Assembly: GCA_015075375.1 (NCBI GenBank)
Contig: JABTUM010000001.1
Span: 2,475,201-2,539,200, forward strand
Origin: Planctomycetota bacterium
Lineage (GTDB): Bacteria > Planctomycetota > SZUA-567 > H5-PLA8
DNA length: 64,000 nt
Reading direction: 5' to 3'
The position numbers were made by a program, and so were the translations under genes. The notes beneath the pieces were generated by a model. The model ran no database searches. It was not told where the DNA came from and worked only from the letters and a program-made list of their open reading frames with translations. Positions 51,530-59,882 of this stretch are shown here, piece after piece (the stretch's first letter is position 1; every line of letters begins with the position of its first letter).

Positions 51530-53110
51530 TCACCAAGCCGAAGGCGCGTAATCCTTCAAGAACACGCCCCAATACGGCCGCCCCGTCGCCTCGCCCGAAA
51601 AAATCGGGTCCAACACCCGAGCTGCCCCGTCGACGATGTCCAGCGGCGGCTGGAAATCCAGCTCCGCGCGTTTGCGCTCCGCGATCGCCGCCGGATCCTC
51701 GTCCGTCACCCAACCCGTATCCACCGCCGTCATGTAAATCCCGTCGCGCTCGTACTCCCGCGCCGACGTGCACGTCAGCATGTTCAGCGCGGCCTTCGCC
51801 ATGTTCGTGTGGGGATGCCGAGCGGTCTTCGTGCCGCGCGAAAAAATGCCCTCCATCGCCGAGACGTTCACGATGTACCGCGAGCGCGAGCGATCCTTCA
51901 GCAGCAGCGGCTTCAAGCGGCTGCACAGAATAAACGGCGCCACCGCGTTGACCAGATGCACCTCCAGCAGTTCGGGCGTGGGCACCTCGGCCAGCCTGAG
52001 CCGCCAGCTGTTCTGCGCGCGCAAGTCCACCTGCTGCCGGTCCGCGTCCGTTCGGCCCGCCGGAAAAAGATCCTCGCGCCGAGCAGCCTCTTCGTACGCG
52101 TAGGGGATCAGCGACAAGCGCGCCGATTCCAGCAGCCCCGCCGCCGCGCCGCGCGCGCCGCCGTGCCACGCCGCCAGCCCCGCCGGATCGGCCGCGCCAG
52201 CCTGCTCCAGCGCGCTTTGCGCCAAAGCCGCCTTCAACTCGTGATGCGCGCCCACCGGCCCGCGCAGCGGCTCCGGTAATTCCGGCAGCTTTTTCGACTC
52301 CAATTCGATCAAGTCCGCGTAGAACCCCGGCGGCCGGCGCACCGTCTGGCACGCGTTGTTGATCAGGATATCCAAGCGGCCCAAACGCTGAGCCAGATAG
52401 CGCGCAAAGAGTTCGACGCTCGGCGAATGCCGCAGATCCAGCCCGTGGATCTGCAAGCGCCCGCGCCACGCCGCGAAATCCGGTTCGCGCGCGTAGCGTT
52501 CGGCCGCGTCGTGCGGAAAGCGCGTCGTCGCCACCACGCTCGCGCCCGCGCGCAAAAGCTTCAACGCCGTCTGGAAGCCGATCTTCACCCGAGCGCCCGT
52601 CACCAGCGCGGCCCGTCCGTCCAGCGGCGCCGACTGGAAACGCTTGGCGTAATTGAACGCCGCGCATTCCGGGCACATCGAATCGTAGAAGAAGTGCACC
52701 TTCGTGTACGCGCGCTTGCAGACGTAACAATCTTTCGGCGTCAGCAAATCCGGCCGAGCCTCGGCTTCCGCCGCCGGCGGCAGCGCGCGCGCTTCCGGAG
52801 CCACGAAGACCGGCGCTTCCCGAGCCACCCGGATCTCCGCCCCCTTCACCGCCGCCCGGTCGCGTTCCCGCACCCGCTTCCGGTCGCCACGCCGGAACGC
52901 CTTCGCCAGTTTGCGTTCCTCGCGCGAACCCGGCCGCGAGACCCGGCCCGCGGCCATCAAGAGCGCCCGGCGCAAGTCCGGCGGAGCGTCCGCCAGCAAG
53001 CCACGGTCGGCGACCAGCGCCTCCAGCACCTCCGCGCAGCGCCGCAAATCCGCCTCGCTCAGCGTCTGTGGCGGAGCGGGAGCGTCGGAATCCGGTGCGA
53101 GCGTTCCCAT
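51530..53110 (-). CDS. Zinc-ribbon SDR oxidoreductase with atypical active site
   Basis: A 526-residue short-chain dehydrogenase/reductase. The N-terminal about 120 residues are helical and basic. A zinc ribbon follows (CYVCKR...SMCPECAAF, about 128-150). The Rossmann fold starts at LVTGARVKIGFQTALKLLRA, with LDILINNACQTVRR. The catalytic serine is in NVSAMEGIFSRG, and the lysine is in HTNMAKAAL, but the usual tyrosine four residues before the lysine is threonine. The insertion between 290 and 395 is long. Members with this layout occur in planctomycetes and eukaryotes. ATG 53110 is chosen; upstream in-frame sequence is repeat-derived. Substrate unknown. Confidence 0.85.
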   Translation of the reverse strand: MGTLAPDSDAPAPPQTLSEADLRRCAEVLEALVADRGLLADAPPDLRRALLMAAGRVSRPGSREERKLAKAFRRGDRKRVRERDRAAVKGAEIRVAREAPVFVAPEARALPPAAEAEARPDLLTPKDCYVCKRAYTKVHFFYDSMCPECAAFNYAKRFQSAPLDGRAALVTGARVKIGFQTALKLLRAGASVVATTRFPHDAAERYAREPDFAAWRGRLQIHGLDLRHSPSVELFARYLAQRLGRLDILINNACQTVRRPPGFYADLIELESKKLPELPEPLRGPVGAHHELKAALAQSALEQAGAADPAGLAAWHGGARGAAAGLLESARLSLIPYAYEEAARREDLFPAGRTDADRQQVDLRAQNSWRLRLAEVPTPELLEVHLVNAVAPFILCSRLKPLLLKDRSRSRYIVNVSAMEGIFSRGTKTARHPHTNMAKAALNMLTCTSAREYERDGIYMTAVDTGWVTDEDPAAIAERKRAELDFQPPLDIVDGAARVLDPIFSGEATGRPYWGVFLKDYAPSAW

Positions 53111-53163
53111 AGCGCGTTCAAGATAGTGGGAGGTAAGCGGCGCCACAAGGCCTGTGAATCCGC

Positions 53164-53250
53164 GCGCGTCAGCGCAATAGCCGTAGCCCTGGCAGCGCGT
53201 CAGCGCCAAAGCCGTAGCCGTTAGCGCGCGTCAGCGCAACAGTCGTAGCC
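53164..53250 (+). repeat. Three tandem 25-base repeats
   Basis: GCGCGTCAGCGCAATAGCCG followed by TAGCC, at 53164, 53195 and 53226, at a spacing of 31 bases with a few substitutions. Part of a repeat-rich 380-base gap (53111-53490) without a gene. Confidence 0.8.
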
Positions 53251-53330
53251 CTTCAAGGCGCGCAGCGCCGTGATGAAACCTTCCCCCCCTGTGGGGGAAG
53301 GCAGGATGGGGGGTGCCGTTGACCTTGAAG
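53251..53330 (+). repeat. Dispersed repeat family E
   Basis: About 80 bases: CTTCAAGGCGCGCAGCGCCG, GATGAAACCTTCCCCCC, TGTGGGGGAAGGCAGGATGG, GGGTGCC. A near-identical copy lies at 57534-57613 beside the tail-like operon. It contains the dyad CCTTCCCCC / GGGGGAAGG. Confidence 0.85.
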
Positions 53331-53340
53331 TTACCCCCGC

Positions 53341-53382
53341 CCTCCAATCCAAAATCCCCAATCCAAAATCCAAAATCCCCCC
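53341..53382 (+). repeat. AATCCAAAATCC simple-sequence repeat
   Basis: Several units of AATCCAAAATCC or close variants, the same family as at 35243-35270. Confidence 0.75.
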
Positions 53383-53490
53383 GTAACCCCGCCTCCCCCC
53401 GCCCGCCCCTATATATAAGGAGGCCCCGGCGCGTCCCGACAACGCACCTGTGCCCGCAGCCCTATTGACGCCAGCGCCCAAGGGGGCAAG

Positions 53491-53832
53491 ATGAACTCCG
53501 ACGCAAAAGCGCCCAGCCGGCGCCGACCCTTATCGAACCTGCTCAGGCGCGGAGTCCTACGTATCGCCATGGCCCAAGTCCGCACCTGCTCCCAATGCGA
53601 AGGCCCGCTCCCCGACGACTGGGAAGTCGCCGCCGGAGCCGACGCGCACCCCATCTGCCCCAAATGCGCCGCCGAACACATGCTCCGCAAGACCCAGCGC
53701 CTCAAAGTCCTCAGCCATCTGCTCGCCATGTACGGGATCGATCCCGAAGACAAGGACGCGCTCTTCGAACTCGAACGCAAGATGCGCGAAGAAGAGGAGC
53801 AGAAAAAGAAGCAGCAGCAGGCCGGGAGCTGA
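53491..53832 (+). CDS. Small zinc-ribbon protein with coiled-coil tail
   Basis: A 113-residue protein. After a basic N-terminus it has a CxxC-x18-CxxC zinc ribbon (CSQCEGPLPDDWEVAAGADA then CPKC), then a helical region LKVLSHLLAMYGIDPEDKDA and a very charged C-terminal coiled coil (EERKMREEEEQKKKQQQ type). ATG 53491 has AAGGGGG five bases upstream; ATG 53569 would trim the basic leader. No family recognised. Zinc ribbons of this type often mediate nucleic-acid or protein contacts. Confidence 0.65.
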   Translation: MNSDAKAPSRRRPLSNLLRRGVLRIAMAQVRTCSQCEGPLPDDWEVAAGADAHPICPKCAAEHMLRKTQRLKVLSHLLAMYGIDPEDKDALFELERKMREEEEQKKKQQQAGS

Positions 53833-53911
53833 CCCGCCGCGCCAGGTATTCGTGGCTCGTTTTGAACTTTGAATTCGCCCGCGCTTCCCCGCTACACTCA
53901 ACGCACCACCC

Positions 53912-54949
53912 ATGCCCGACGCGCCCCCGCCCGCCCCGCCTTCCGCCGACACCGCCGACGGCTGCGCGCCCGGCTGCTGCATCTTCGTCATGCTCGTCGG
54001 CATCTTCCTCGCCGTCACCGCCGCCTGGTGCCTCGATCGCTCCTTCGTCCCCGAACCTCCGCCCCCCGCCGAATTCGACCCGCTCCTCGAAGCCCAAAAC
54101 GCCGCGCAGCCGCCCGCCTACAACCCGTGGCTCCGCGCCGGCGCGCTCGGGCTGGCCTCCGCCGCCTACATGCTCCTCGTCTGGGGCGCGCTGGAATACT
54201 GGCACGCCGTGAAACCCGAACCCACCGCCTTCGGCAAACGCCTCTCCGAACTCGGGCAAGGCGCGCGCGTGAACTCGGAAGGACTCGCCTGGCTCGGCCA
54301 TCCGTTGCGCTACGAACGCTACGCGCTGGCCGTGGCCGCGGGCGCGGGGCTGTACGACCTCGCGCTCGCCGCCGCCGTCTGGAGCGGGCAAGCGCCGCTC
54401 GCCGCCGCGATCCCCTGCGCGCTCTTCGCCGCGCTCTTCAACATTCACGCGCTGATCGGAATGCACGCCTACGCGGCGGCGAAAGTCGTGCGAGCCAACC
54501 TGCGCACGCCGATACAAGCGCAACCCGGCGGCGCGATCGAAGTCGAATACCGCGTCGAAGTCCAGCGCGACGCGTCCGCGGCCCTCAAAGTCCTGCTGCT
54601 GGGCGTCGACGCCTATTTTCCCAAAGCCCGGTGGTGGGAAAAGTCGGTCACCCAGCGCCTCGAATGCGTCCACCGCACCGAAGTGCTGGTAGAACCCGCA
54701 GCCGCGCTCAAAGCCGGCGACGTGCGCGAAGGCCGAACCACCCTGCGCCTCCCCGATTCGCCGCCGGCCCCGCGCGGAACGCTGCACTGGTTCGCCGCCC
54801 TCGTCGCCGATATCCCCGGCTGGCCCGACTTCGAAACCGTCGAACCGGTCGAGCTCCCCGCCGCCCCCGGCCTGCCCGACGCACGCTCCGCGCCAAGCCC
54901 GCCCGCTTCACCCGATCCGCCCGATCCGCCCGATCCGGCCGGAGATTAA
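53912..54949 (+). CDS. Three-helix membrane protein with beta-rich C-terminus
   Basis: A 345-residue protein of unknown family. N-terminal proline-rich stretch, transmembrane helices at about 22-42 (CCIFVMLVGIFLAVTAAWCL), 75-97 and 135-185 (two), and then a soluble beta-rich domain (about 205-320, QAQPGGAIEVEYRVEVQRDA) resembling arrestin-like sandwich folds. The C-terminus ends in PPASPDPPDPPDP. It follows the zinc-ribbon gene by 79 bases and could be cotranscribed. Confidence 0.65.
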   Translation: MPDAPPPAPPSADTADGCAPGCCIFVMLVGIFLAVTAAWCLDRSFVPEPPPPAEFDPLLEAQNAAQPPAYNPWLRAGALGLASAAYMLLVWGALEYWHAVKPEPTAFGKRLSELGQGARVNSEGLAWLGHPLRYERYALAVAAGAGLYDLALAAAVWSGQAPLAAAIPCALFAALFNIHALIGMHAYAAAKVVRANLRTPIQAQPGGAIEVEYRVEVQRDASAALKVLLLGVDAYFPKARWWEKSVTQRLECVHRTEVLVEPAAALKAGDVREGRTTLRLPDSPPAPRGTLHWFAALVADIPGWPDFETVEPVELPAAPGLPDARSAPSPPASPDPPDPPDPAGD

Positions 54950-54957
54950 GGTCCTGC

Positions 54958-55050
54958 CGTTTCCCCTCCTTGGTAAGGAGGGCTTGTCGCGCCGTAGCGC
55001 AGTGAAGGCGGAGCAGGGGTAGTGAACTAAAAGGGCCGCGCATAGCGCGC
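54958..55050 (-). repeat. Dispersed repeat family A (long form)
   Basis: CCGTTTCCCCTCCTTGGTAA, the 33-base insert CTTGTCGCGCCGTAGCGCAG.., and CGCGCATAGCGCGC. Same subtype as 45131-45220. The 466-base gap 54950-55415 holds only repeats. Confidence 0.8.
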
Positions 55051-55052
55051 CC

Positions 55053-55160
55053 GGCGCGCCCCGCGCCAAGCCCGCCCGGCGCATGCCCCGCGCAAAATCC
55101 GTCCGACAAACGCCCCGCGCCAAGCCCACCCGGCGCACGCCACGCGCCAAATCCGCCCGG
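55053..55160 (+). repeat. 27-base tandem repeat, four units, open in several frames
   Basis: Units start near 55053, 55080, 55107 and 55134, e.g. CGCACGCCACGCGCCAAATC followed by CGCCCGG. The plus strand reads PRAKSARRT-like 9-mers in one frame and the minus strand GGLGAGR- or LARGVRR-like 9-mers in others, all without stops. No ribosome site precedes it. Possibly expanded repeat rather than gene. Confidence 0.8.
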
Positions 55161-55183
55161 CGAATAGGAACCGTGCCGTCGCC

Positions 55184-55285
55184 CTTCGCGTCCCTTCGGG
55201 ACGCGCTGAAAATAGCCCGGCGCTTCAGCGCCGGGACCCCGCGAATCCCGATCTCCGTACGCGTCCCGTAGGGACGCGATGAAAC
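55184..55285 (+). repeat. Dispersed repeat family B (long and short copies)
   Basis: A long copy (GCGTCCCTTCGGGACGC, then AATAGCCCGGCGCTTCAGCG) and a short copy (GCGTCCCGTAGGGACGC) about 55 bases later. Same order, long then short, as at 44999-45100. Confidence 0.85.
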
Positions 55286-55415
55286 CGCACGCGCCGACTC
55301 GTCGCGCCGACTCGTCGCGCCGAAGCGCAGCGAAGGAAGCGCATCGAAAGAAGCGCAAACCACCCTTGGCATGTACTCTATTGAATGCCGACTGCCGCAA
55401 GGAGAAACCGCTCCC

Positions 55416-55823
55416 ATGTACGCCATCAAGACCCGGATCGACGATCCACGAACTAAATCGCTCTCGTTTCCTAAACAAAAAACGATGTACGGCGGCAAAC
55501 GCATCGCCGCCGGCGACCGGATCTTTCTCTTCGCGAGCGAGAACGAAGGCGGCCCGGGCCTCGTCGCGCGCGGGATCGTCACCGCGGCCAAGAGCATCCC
55601 CAGACGCCCGGGCGTCGAACGCCAAACGCCTTGCGTAAGCATCGTCGTGAAGTGCACCGCGCGCGCCAAGCGCCGCCTGGGACGAGCCGAACTGAAACCC
55701 TGCTCCAACTGGAACGACGGCCGCCCCGAAACGGAACTCAACTTCAAATTCTACCGCCAAGCCACCAACAAAATCGTCGGCCTCTCGCCGGCCGCCGCCG
55801 CCTACCTGGATACTTTTTTCTAA
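55416..55823 (+). CDS. Small protein with PUA/EVE-like appearance
   Basis: A 135-residue protein. The pattern (MYAIKTRIDDPRTKSLSFPK, then GDRIFLFASENEGGPGLVAR) fits the EVE/PUA-like superfamily, whose members bind modified bases or RNA, but I cannot confirm the family. ATG 55416 is chosen (AAGGAG 11 bases upstream); ATG 55371 would add 15 residues. It lies between REP-like repeats and the ORF6N-domain gene, an accessory setting. If a modified-base reader, it could guard against modified phage DNA; that is speculation. Confidence 0.5.
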   Translation: MYAIKTRIDDPRTKSLSFPKQKTMYGGKRIAAGDRIFLFASENEGGPGLVARGIVTAAKSIPRRPGVERQTPCVSIVVKCTARAKRRLGRAELKPCSNWNDGRPETELNFKFYRQATNKIVGLSPAAAAYLDTFF

Positions 55824-55870
55824 GCGTTCGCCCCGAGCGTTTCTGCCGTGGCCCGCACCGCGAAGCGGCG

Positions 55871-56425
55871 TTACTCGCCGCGCGGACGAGGCTTGCGCGG
55901 CTTGAAGCCCAGCCTCTCCCGCGGCGGATCGTCAGGCGGCGTCATGAGTTGCCGGATGGCATCGAAGACCACGGCGAACTGCTTGTCGTACTTGGCTTCG
56001 AGCCCCTCGATCTTGCGGCGCAGATCCTCGTGCCCGGCCAATAACCGGCGCAAGCGAACGAAAGCACGCATGACCTCGATGTTGACCTCAATGGCGCGTT
56101 CGCTGTTTAGTACCGTGGAGAGCATGGCTACGCCTTGCTCGGTGAATACACGTGGCAAATAGCGGCGTCCGCCACGCCCTTCCTTTGAGGTCGCGGATTG
56201 CGACCTCAAAACCAATGCCTCCTCCGCGCTAAGGACAAACATAAAGTCCTCGGGAAAGCGGCGCAGGTTGCGCTTCACCTGCTCATTCAAGCGTTTGGTG
56301 GTCACCCCGTACAGCGCCGCCAAATCGCTATCCAATAATACCTTGTGCCCCCGAATCAGCAGGATCGCCCGCTCGATGCGTTCGGACGGTACCAATGCGA
56401 GCGACGAAGCGGTCTTGGGTGCCAT
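55871..56425 (-). CDS. ORF6N-domain protein
   Basis: A 184-residue protein with the ORF6N domain (about 15-110), a phage and plasmid DNA-binding module of the KilA-N/Bro family: [55 protein letters not shown], then [15 protein letters not shown] and [39 protein letters not shown]. The C-terminus is a coiled coil with a basic tail. Such proteins are widespread in bacteria as mobile-element accessory genes. ATG 56425 is the first start of the conserved domain. Confidence 0.88.
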   Translation of the reverse strand: MAPKTASSLALVPSERIERAILLIRGHKVLLDSDLAALYGVTTKRLNEQVKRNLRRFPEDFMFVLSAEEALVLRSQSATSKEGRGGRRYLPRVFTEQGVAMLSTVLNSERAIEVNIEVMRAFVRLRRLLAGHEDLRRKIEGLEAKYDKQFAVVFDAIRQLMTPPDDPPRERLGFKPRKPRPRGE

Positions 56426-56504
56426 ATGGGGCAGCGTACCGAATGTTCCCAAGGTCGGCAATATCTTGTCGAAACCTAAAAGCAAACGCGGCCGAGCCCA
56501 CCTC

Positions 56505-56545
56505 CGACCGCGTCCCGCCGGGACGCAGTGAAAATAGCCCAGCGC
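56505..56545 (+). repeat. Dispersed repeat family B
   Basis: GCGTCCCGCCGGGACGCAGT then GAAAATAGCCCAGCGC, ending before the second arm. Part of the 476-base repeat-rich gap 56426-56901. Confidence 0.8.
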
Positions 56546-56587
56546 AAAGCCTCGCCAAACGTGCCCGCCAATCCCGACCCAAATCGC

Positions 56588-56651
56588 CGTGGCCCGCGCC
56601 GCGGAGCGGCTCAAGTCTGTATCCGTGGCCTGCGCCGCGGAGCGGCTCAAG
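56588..56651 (+). repeat. Two 28-base direct repeats
   Basis: CGTGGCCCGCGCCGCGGAGC then GGCTCAAG at 56588 and again at 56624 with one mismatch, at a spacing of 36 bases. Its first part resembles sequence before family C at 47421. Confidence 0.8.
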
Positions 56652-56655
56652 ATGG

Positions 56656-56745
56656 TAGCCGGGGGTAAGCGCGCTCGTGAGCGCGCGCCACCCCCGGAAC
56701 GCAACCTCCCCTTCGCGTGCGCACCCCGGCAGGGGTGCGAGGAAT
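56656..56745 (+). repeat. Dispersed repeat family C
   Basis: TAGCCGGGGGTAAGCGCGCT, CGTGAGCGCGCGCCACCCCC and GCACCCCGGCAGGGGTGCGA, near-identical to 47441-47526. Confidence 0.85.
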
Positions 56746-56772
56746 CCACCCGCGCACCTCCCGCACCGAATC

Positions 56773-56830
56773 CGACCGCGTCCCGCCGGGACGCAGTGAA
56801 AATAGCCCAGCGCTTCACCTGCTCATTCTG
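56773..56830 (+). repeat. Family-B repeat joined to an ORF6N-gene fragment
   Basis: The repeat runs normally to CCCAGCGCTTCA, but where the second arm should follow it continues CCTGCTCATTC. The resulting 19 bases GCGCTTCACCTGCTCATTC also occur inside the ORF6N gene near 56270-56288, so the element has recombined with that gene. Confidence 0.8.
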
Positions 56831-56865
56831 AAAACAAAAAAAGCCGAACGCACCCGCGTTCGGCT
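56829..56865 (-). terminator. Intrinsic terminator of the tail-like operon
   Basis: Read leftward, AGCCGAACGC, loop GGGT and GCGTTCGGCT form a perfect 10-base stem (56842-56865), followed by TTTTTTTGTTTT. It lies 37 bases after the stop of the last minus-strand tail-like gene (56902). Confidence 0.92.
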
Positions 56866-56901
56866 CTCTCTATTTCCAATGCAATTTTGAGTACGATTGC
56901 C

Positions 56902-57480
56902 CTACGGCGCTTCCCGAAACCGCCCCTCCCGCGAACGGAAGAATACCAAAAACGCCAGCCCCGGAAAAACCGTCGCCGTCGCCGTGCCCGGGCCGTCGGC
57001 CTGAAGAACCCGCCGAGCGCTCACGATCCGCCGCGACGGCCCGATCGTCTCCACCGGATTCAAAAAGCCCGGCTCCGCGTAGACCGCGCCGCCGTCGGCG
57101 CTCACCCGCAGCGGGTTCAACGCCGCCACGCTCGCGTCGTCCAGCGTCAGCTCCACGAAACTTAAAAACGTCCCGCCCAATGCCGCGTCGTCCAGTTCCA
57201 GCGGCGGGCTTTCGCACCACAAGAGCGAGAAAGGATGCAGCGCCCACGGCGGATCGATCGCCACCGCCGCCCCGTACGCGAACGCCGTATCTCCCGGAAC
57301 CGGCTGAACGCTCAAGTCGCCGCCGTCGTAGAAATCGATCGCCAGCACGTCGTACGGCTGACCCATCGCCCCCGCCGGCCGCACCCGCGTCCGTCCCGCC
57401 GGCCCCGCCGCCAACGCACGAGCCCGTTCGCCCAGCGCGAGTTTCCGAAGCGTCGTCAAATCCTCGAGCGAAGCGTGCAT
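56902..57480 (-). CDS. Hypothetical protein, last gene of the tail-like operon
   Basis: A 192-residue protein without signal peptide or membrane segment. The sequence suggests beta structure (QPYDVLAIDFYDGGDLSVQP, LLWCESPPLELDDAALGGTF). No family recognised. A perfect ribosome site (GGAGG, eight bases before ATG) and the terminator 37 bases downstream show that it ends an operon. Position in a phage-tail-like module suggests a structural or assembly role, which is inference. Confidence 0.65.
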   Translation of the reverse strand: MHASLEDLTTLRKLALGERARALAAGPAGRTRVRPAGAMGQPYDVLAIDFYDGGDLSVQPVPGDTAFAYGAAVAIDPPWALHPFSLLWCESPPLELDDAALGGTFLSFVELTLDDASVAALNPLRVSADGGAVYAEPGFLNPVETIGPSRRIVSARRVLQADGPGTATATVFPGLAFLVFFRSREGRFREAP

Positions 57481-57533
57481 GAAAGGGCCTCCAGAAAACG
57501 ATGTGAACGCGCGAAGCGCAAAACGCCGTTGCC

Positions 57534-57613
57534 TTTCAAGGCGCGCAGCGCCGCGATGAAACCTTCCCCCCTTGTGGGGGAAGGCAGGATGGGGGGTGCC
57601 CTTGAATTTGAAG
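57534..57613 (+). repeat. Dispersed repeat family E
   Basis: Second near-identical copy of the 80-base element at 53251-53330, between two genes of the tail-like operon. Confidence 0.85.
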
Positions 57614-57677
57614 ATAAATTTTAGACGTAATTTCCGTTTGCCCTTTGCTTATACCCTCCCCCCTCCTCCTCCCGCCC

Positions 57678-59798
57678 CTACACCAGCTCCACCACCGTCT
57701 CCCCCCTCCCGTACTCATGAATCACCTTCGCCACCACCCCGCGCACCGGATACGCCCCGCGCTCGCTCCCCGCGTTCGCCAACGCCTCCACCGCCGCACC
57801 CGGCGGCCACAGCACCGCCCCCGGAAATACCAGCCGCCCCGTCTTGCGCGGACGAGCCAGTTCCGCGAGCCGCCTTTGAGCGTGAGCGCGAAGACGCTCG
57901 CCGCAGCCGCGCAATTCCGAACCCTCCGCCGCCCGGTCTTCCGCCGCTTCCGACCCTTCTACGCTTTGCGGAACCGCCCAGCTCTCCGCGCGCAGATGCT
58001 CCGTGTAAGCCCCGTCCGCGTCGGCCCAATACGTCCGCGCCAAGCCCGGCTCCAACCCCGCCGCCTCCGCGTTCGGATCGGCCAGCGCCACATCCGTGTT
58101 GCTCGATCCCGCCAGGCCCGCCGCGGCCACCGCGCGCTTATCCAGTTGCACCGCGAGCGTCACACGCAAGGCGCGCGGAGCCAGTTCGTCCGGTTCGCTT
58201 GGCGTGCCCTTGAACGTTCCGGCCTCCGCATCGTTCAATCCCGCCTCGCGCAGCCCCGTCAGCCACAGCGTCCCGTCGGCGTCCGTCTCCAAACCGTCCA
58301 ACTGCGTCCGCGCTCGCCACGCGTCCTCGTCGTCCCGCAATTCCACCGCGATCGGAAGCGGAAATACCCGGCCCTTCGCGCCGTCCGAAGTCTCCTCGTG
58401 AACGCCGCTCAAGAGGTACGGAAGCAGCGGCGGATGCGCCGTCGCACGCGGCACGCCCGCGTATTTCGTACCCGCATGCAGGTCGAAATTCGGATCGATC
58501 TGGTACGCCGCGAAGACCCGCGGCCAGCGCCACGCCGCCTCCAAAAACGCCGCGGCAGAGTTCGGATGCTCCGGATGCTCCGCGACGTACGCTTTGAATG
58601 CGTCCTCGTCCGCCGCGCTCCAGCCCGCCTGCAAGCCGCCGCCCGGACTTTCCGGATCGAACGCCAGCCGCCGCTCCAGCGCCGCCGCGCTCCCCGCCGC
58701 CGCCACGCGCGTGAAGACCGCGCCCGCGTCCTCCTCCAGCGCGCCCCCGCTCGCGCTCGGCCCGCGCGCATGCTGCGCCAGCGTACCGCCCGCCGGCCGA
58801 ACGATCCGCAAACCGTCCCGAACCCCGTCCACGTACCGCGCCGGCACGATCCGCAGCACGCTCCGCGTCCCCTCCGCATCCTCCGGCGCGCAATCCAGCG
58901 CGTACGCGCCCGCGCTCGATACCACGCGGTCCAGCGCCGAAAGCAAGTCCCAGCCCTCCAGCGCCAGATCCGGCGCCCGCTGCGCCGCCGACGAACCCTC
59001 CCGGTCCGCCGCGCCGAAGCCCGCGCGTCCTCGAGCGTCCTCCGCCGCGTGCTCCGCATCGCCCAATAGCGCCGCGCCCAGCGTTTCGGGGATGCGCAAT
59101 AAGTGGCCATCCACGCGCGTAAAATACGGATAAGCTTCCGTCAGCCCGGCGAATTCCGCCGTGGCCAGGGTGCGAATAAAGTAGGCCACGATATCCGCGT
59201 GCCGCCACGCGCGAGCCTTCTCCTTCGCCTGCCCCGGCCACGGCTCCGGAGAACCGTCCGCCCGGCCGAAGTTCGGCCAGGGCGCGAAAAGCGGCCCTCC
59301 CGGCGCATCGATGCAATTCGGCTGCCCGTCCGGATTGAATCGGCACGGACCGCGCTCCTTGTACGCCGCTAATTCCAAGCGCGGATCGTACACAAATTGA
59401 CCCGCCACCGGCACGCCCTCCAGCAGCCAGCGGTCGTCCAGTATCGTCACCTCCGCCTCGTCCGAGCCCAGATCCTGCCGCACGTTCACCACGCTTCCCG
59501 CCAGCAGCGCATGAGCCCGCCCGTCGGCGTACACGTACGCCTGCGCCCGCGTGCCCAGCTTCAACCCCGCCAGCGGCCCGCCGCGCACGCCCGCCACCGC
59601 CGGAGCCCGTTCGTCCCAGGCCGCCAGCGGAATCCCCGCCACCGCGTACCCCGGCCGCGCCCCCTCCTGCAGCACCACCCGCGTCGCGAACGCAAAACGT
59701 AAGACGCTCTCCCGACCTCCCGGTGCGAATCGCACGCCGTACACCGCCGCGCGCCGGTCGATCTGTTCCGTAAGCGCCACCACCGCCGTCGCCGGCAT
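57678..59798 (-). CDS. Phage baseplate/tail-hub-like protein
   Basis: A 706-residue protein. The first about 160 residues look like a beta-sandwich or hub domain (RVVLQEGARPGYAVAGIPLA, GLKLGTRAQAYVYADGRAHA, EVTILDDRWLLEGVPVAG). A peculiar element GPCRFNPDGQPNCIDAPGGP (two Cys) follows near residue 155. The C-terminus ends RGVVAKVIHEYGRGETVVEL, close in pattern to the end of phage late-control D and tail-hub proteins. No enzyme motif. It resembles phage or injection-device hubs in layout, but homology is not shown by me. Upstream of it lies the antisense lipoprotein gene. Confidence 0.6.
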   Translation of the reverse strand: MPATAVVALTEQIDRRAAVYGVRFAPGGRESVLRFAFATRVVLQEGARPGYAVAGIPLAAWDERAPAVAGVRGGPLAGLKLGTRAQAYVYADGRAHALLAGSVVNVRQDLGSDEAEVTILDDRWLLEGVPVAGQFVYDPRLELAAYKERGPCRFNPDGQPNCIDAPGGPLFAPWPNFGRADGSPEPWPGQAKEKARAWRHADIVAYFIRTLATAEFAGLTEAYPYFTRVDGHLLRIPETLGAALLGDAEHAAEDARGRAGFGAADREGSSAAQRAPDLALEGWDLLSALDRVVSSAGAYALDCAPEDAEGTRSVLRIVPARYVDGVRDGLRIVRPAGGTLAQHARGPSASGGALEEDAGAVFTRVAAAGSAAALERRLAFDPESPGGGLQAGWSAADEDAFKAYVAEHPEHPNSAAAFLEAAWRWPRVFAAYQIDPNFDLHAGTKYAGVPRATAHPPLLPYLLSGVHEETSDGAKGRVFPLPIAVELRDDEDAWRARTQLDGLETDADGTLWLTGLREAGLNDAEAGTFKGTPSEPDELAPRALRVTLAVQLDKRAVAAAGLAGSSNTDVALADPNAEAAGLEPGLARTYWADADGAYTEHLRAESWAVPQSVEGSEAAEDRAAEGSELRGCGERLRAHAQRRLAELARPRKTGRLVFPGAVLWPPGAAVEALANAGSERGAYPVRGVVAKVIHEYGRGETVVELV

Positions 59799-59882
59799 CG
59801 TCCGCCTCCTAGGTAGCCGAAAACGCGCTCCGCTTTAGGCGCGCCTGAGGTATAGTCTGCGCATCACGCGGAGAGTCCGAAG

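Noticed and set aside
55083..55271. Plus-strand open frame over the 27-base repeats as a gene
   Set aside because: No ribosome site, only repeat-derived basic peptides followed by a REP-like element in translation.
53164..56830. CRISPR array
   Set aside because: Repeats are of different families, some palindromic and some tandem without unique spacers of equal length, and no cas genes are present.
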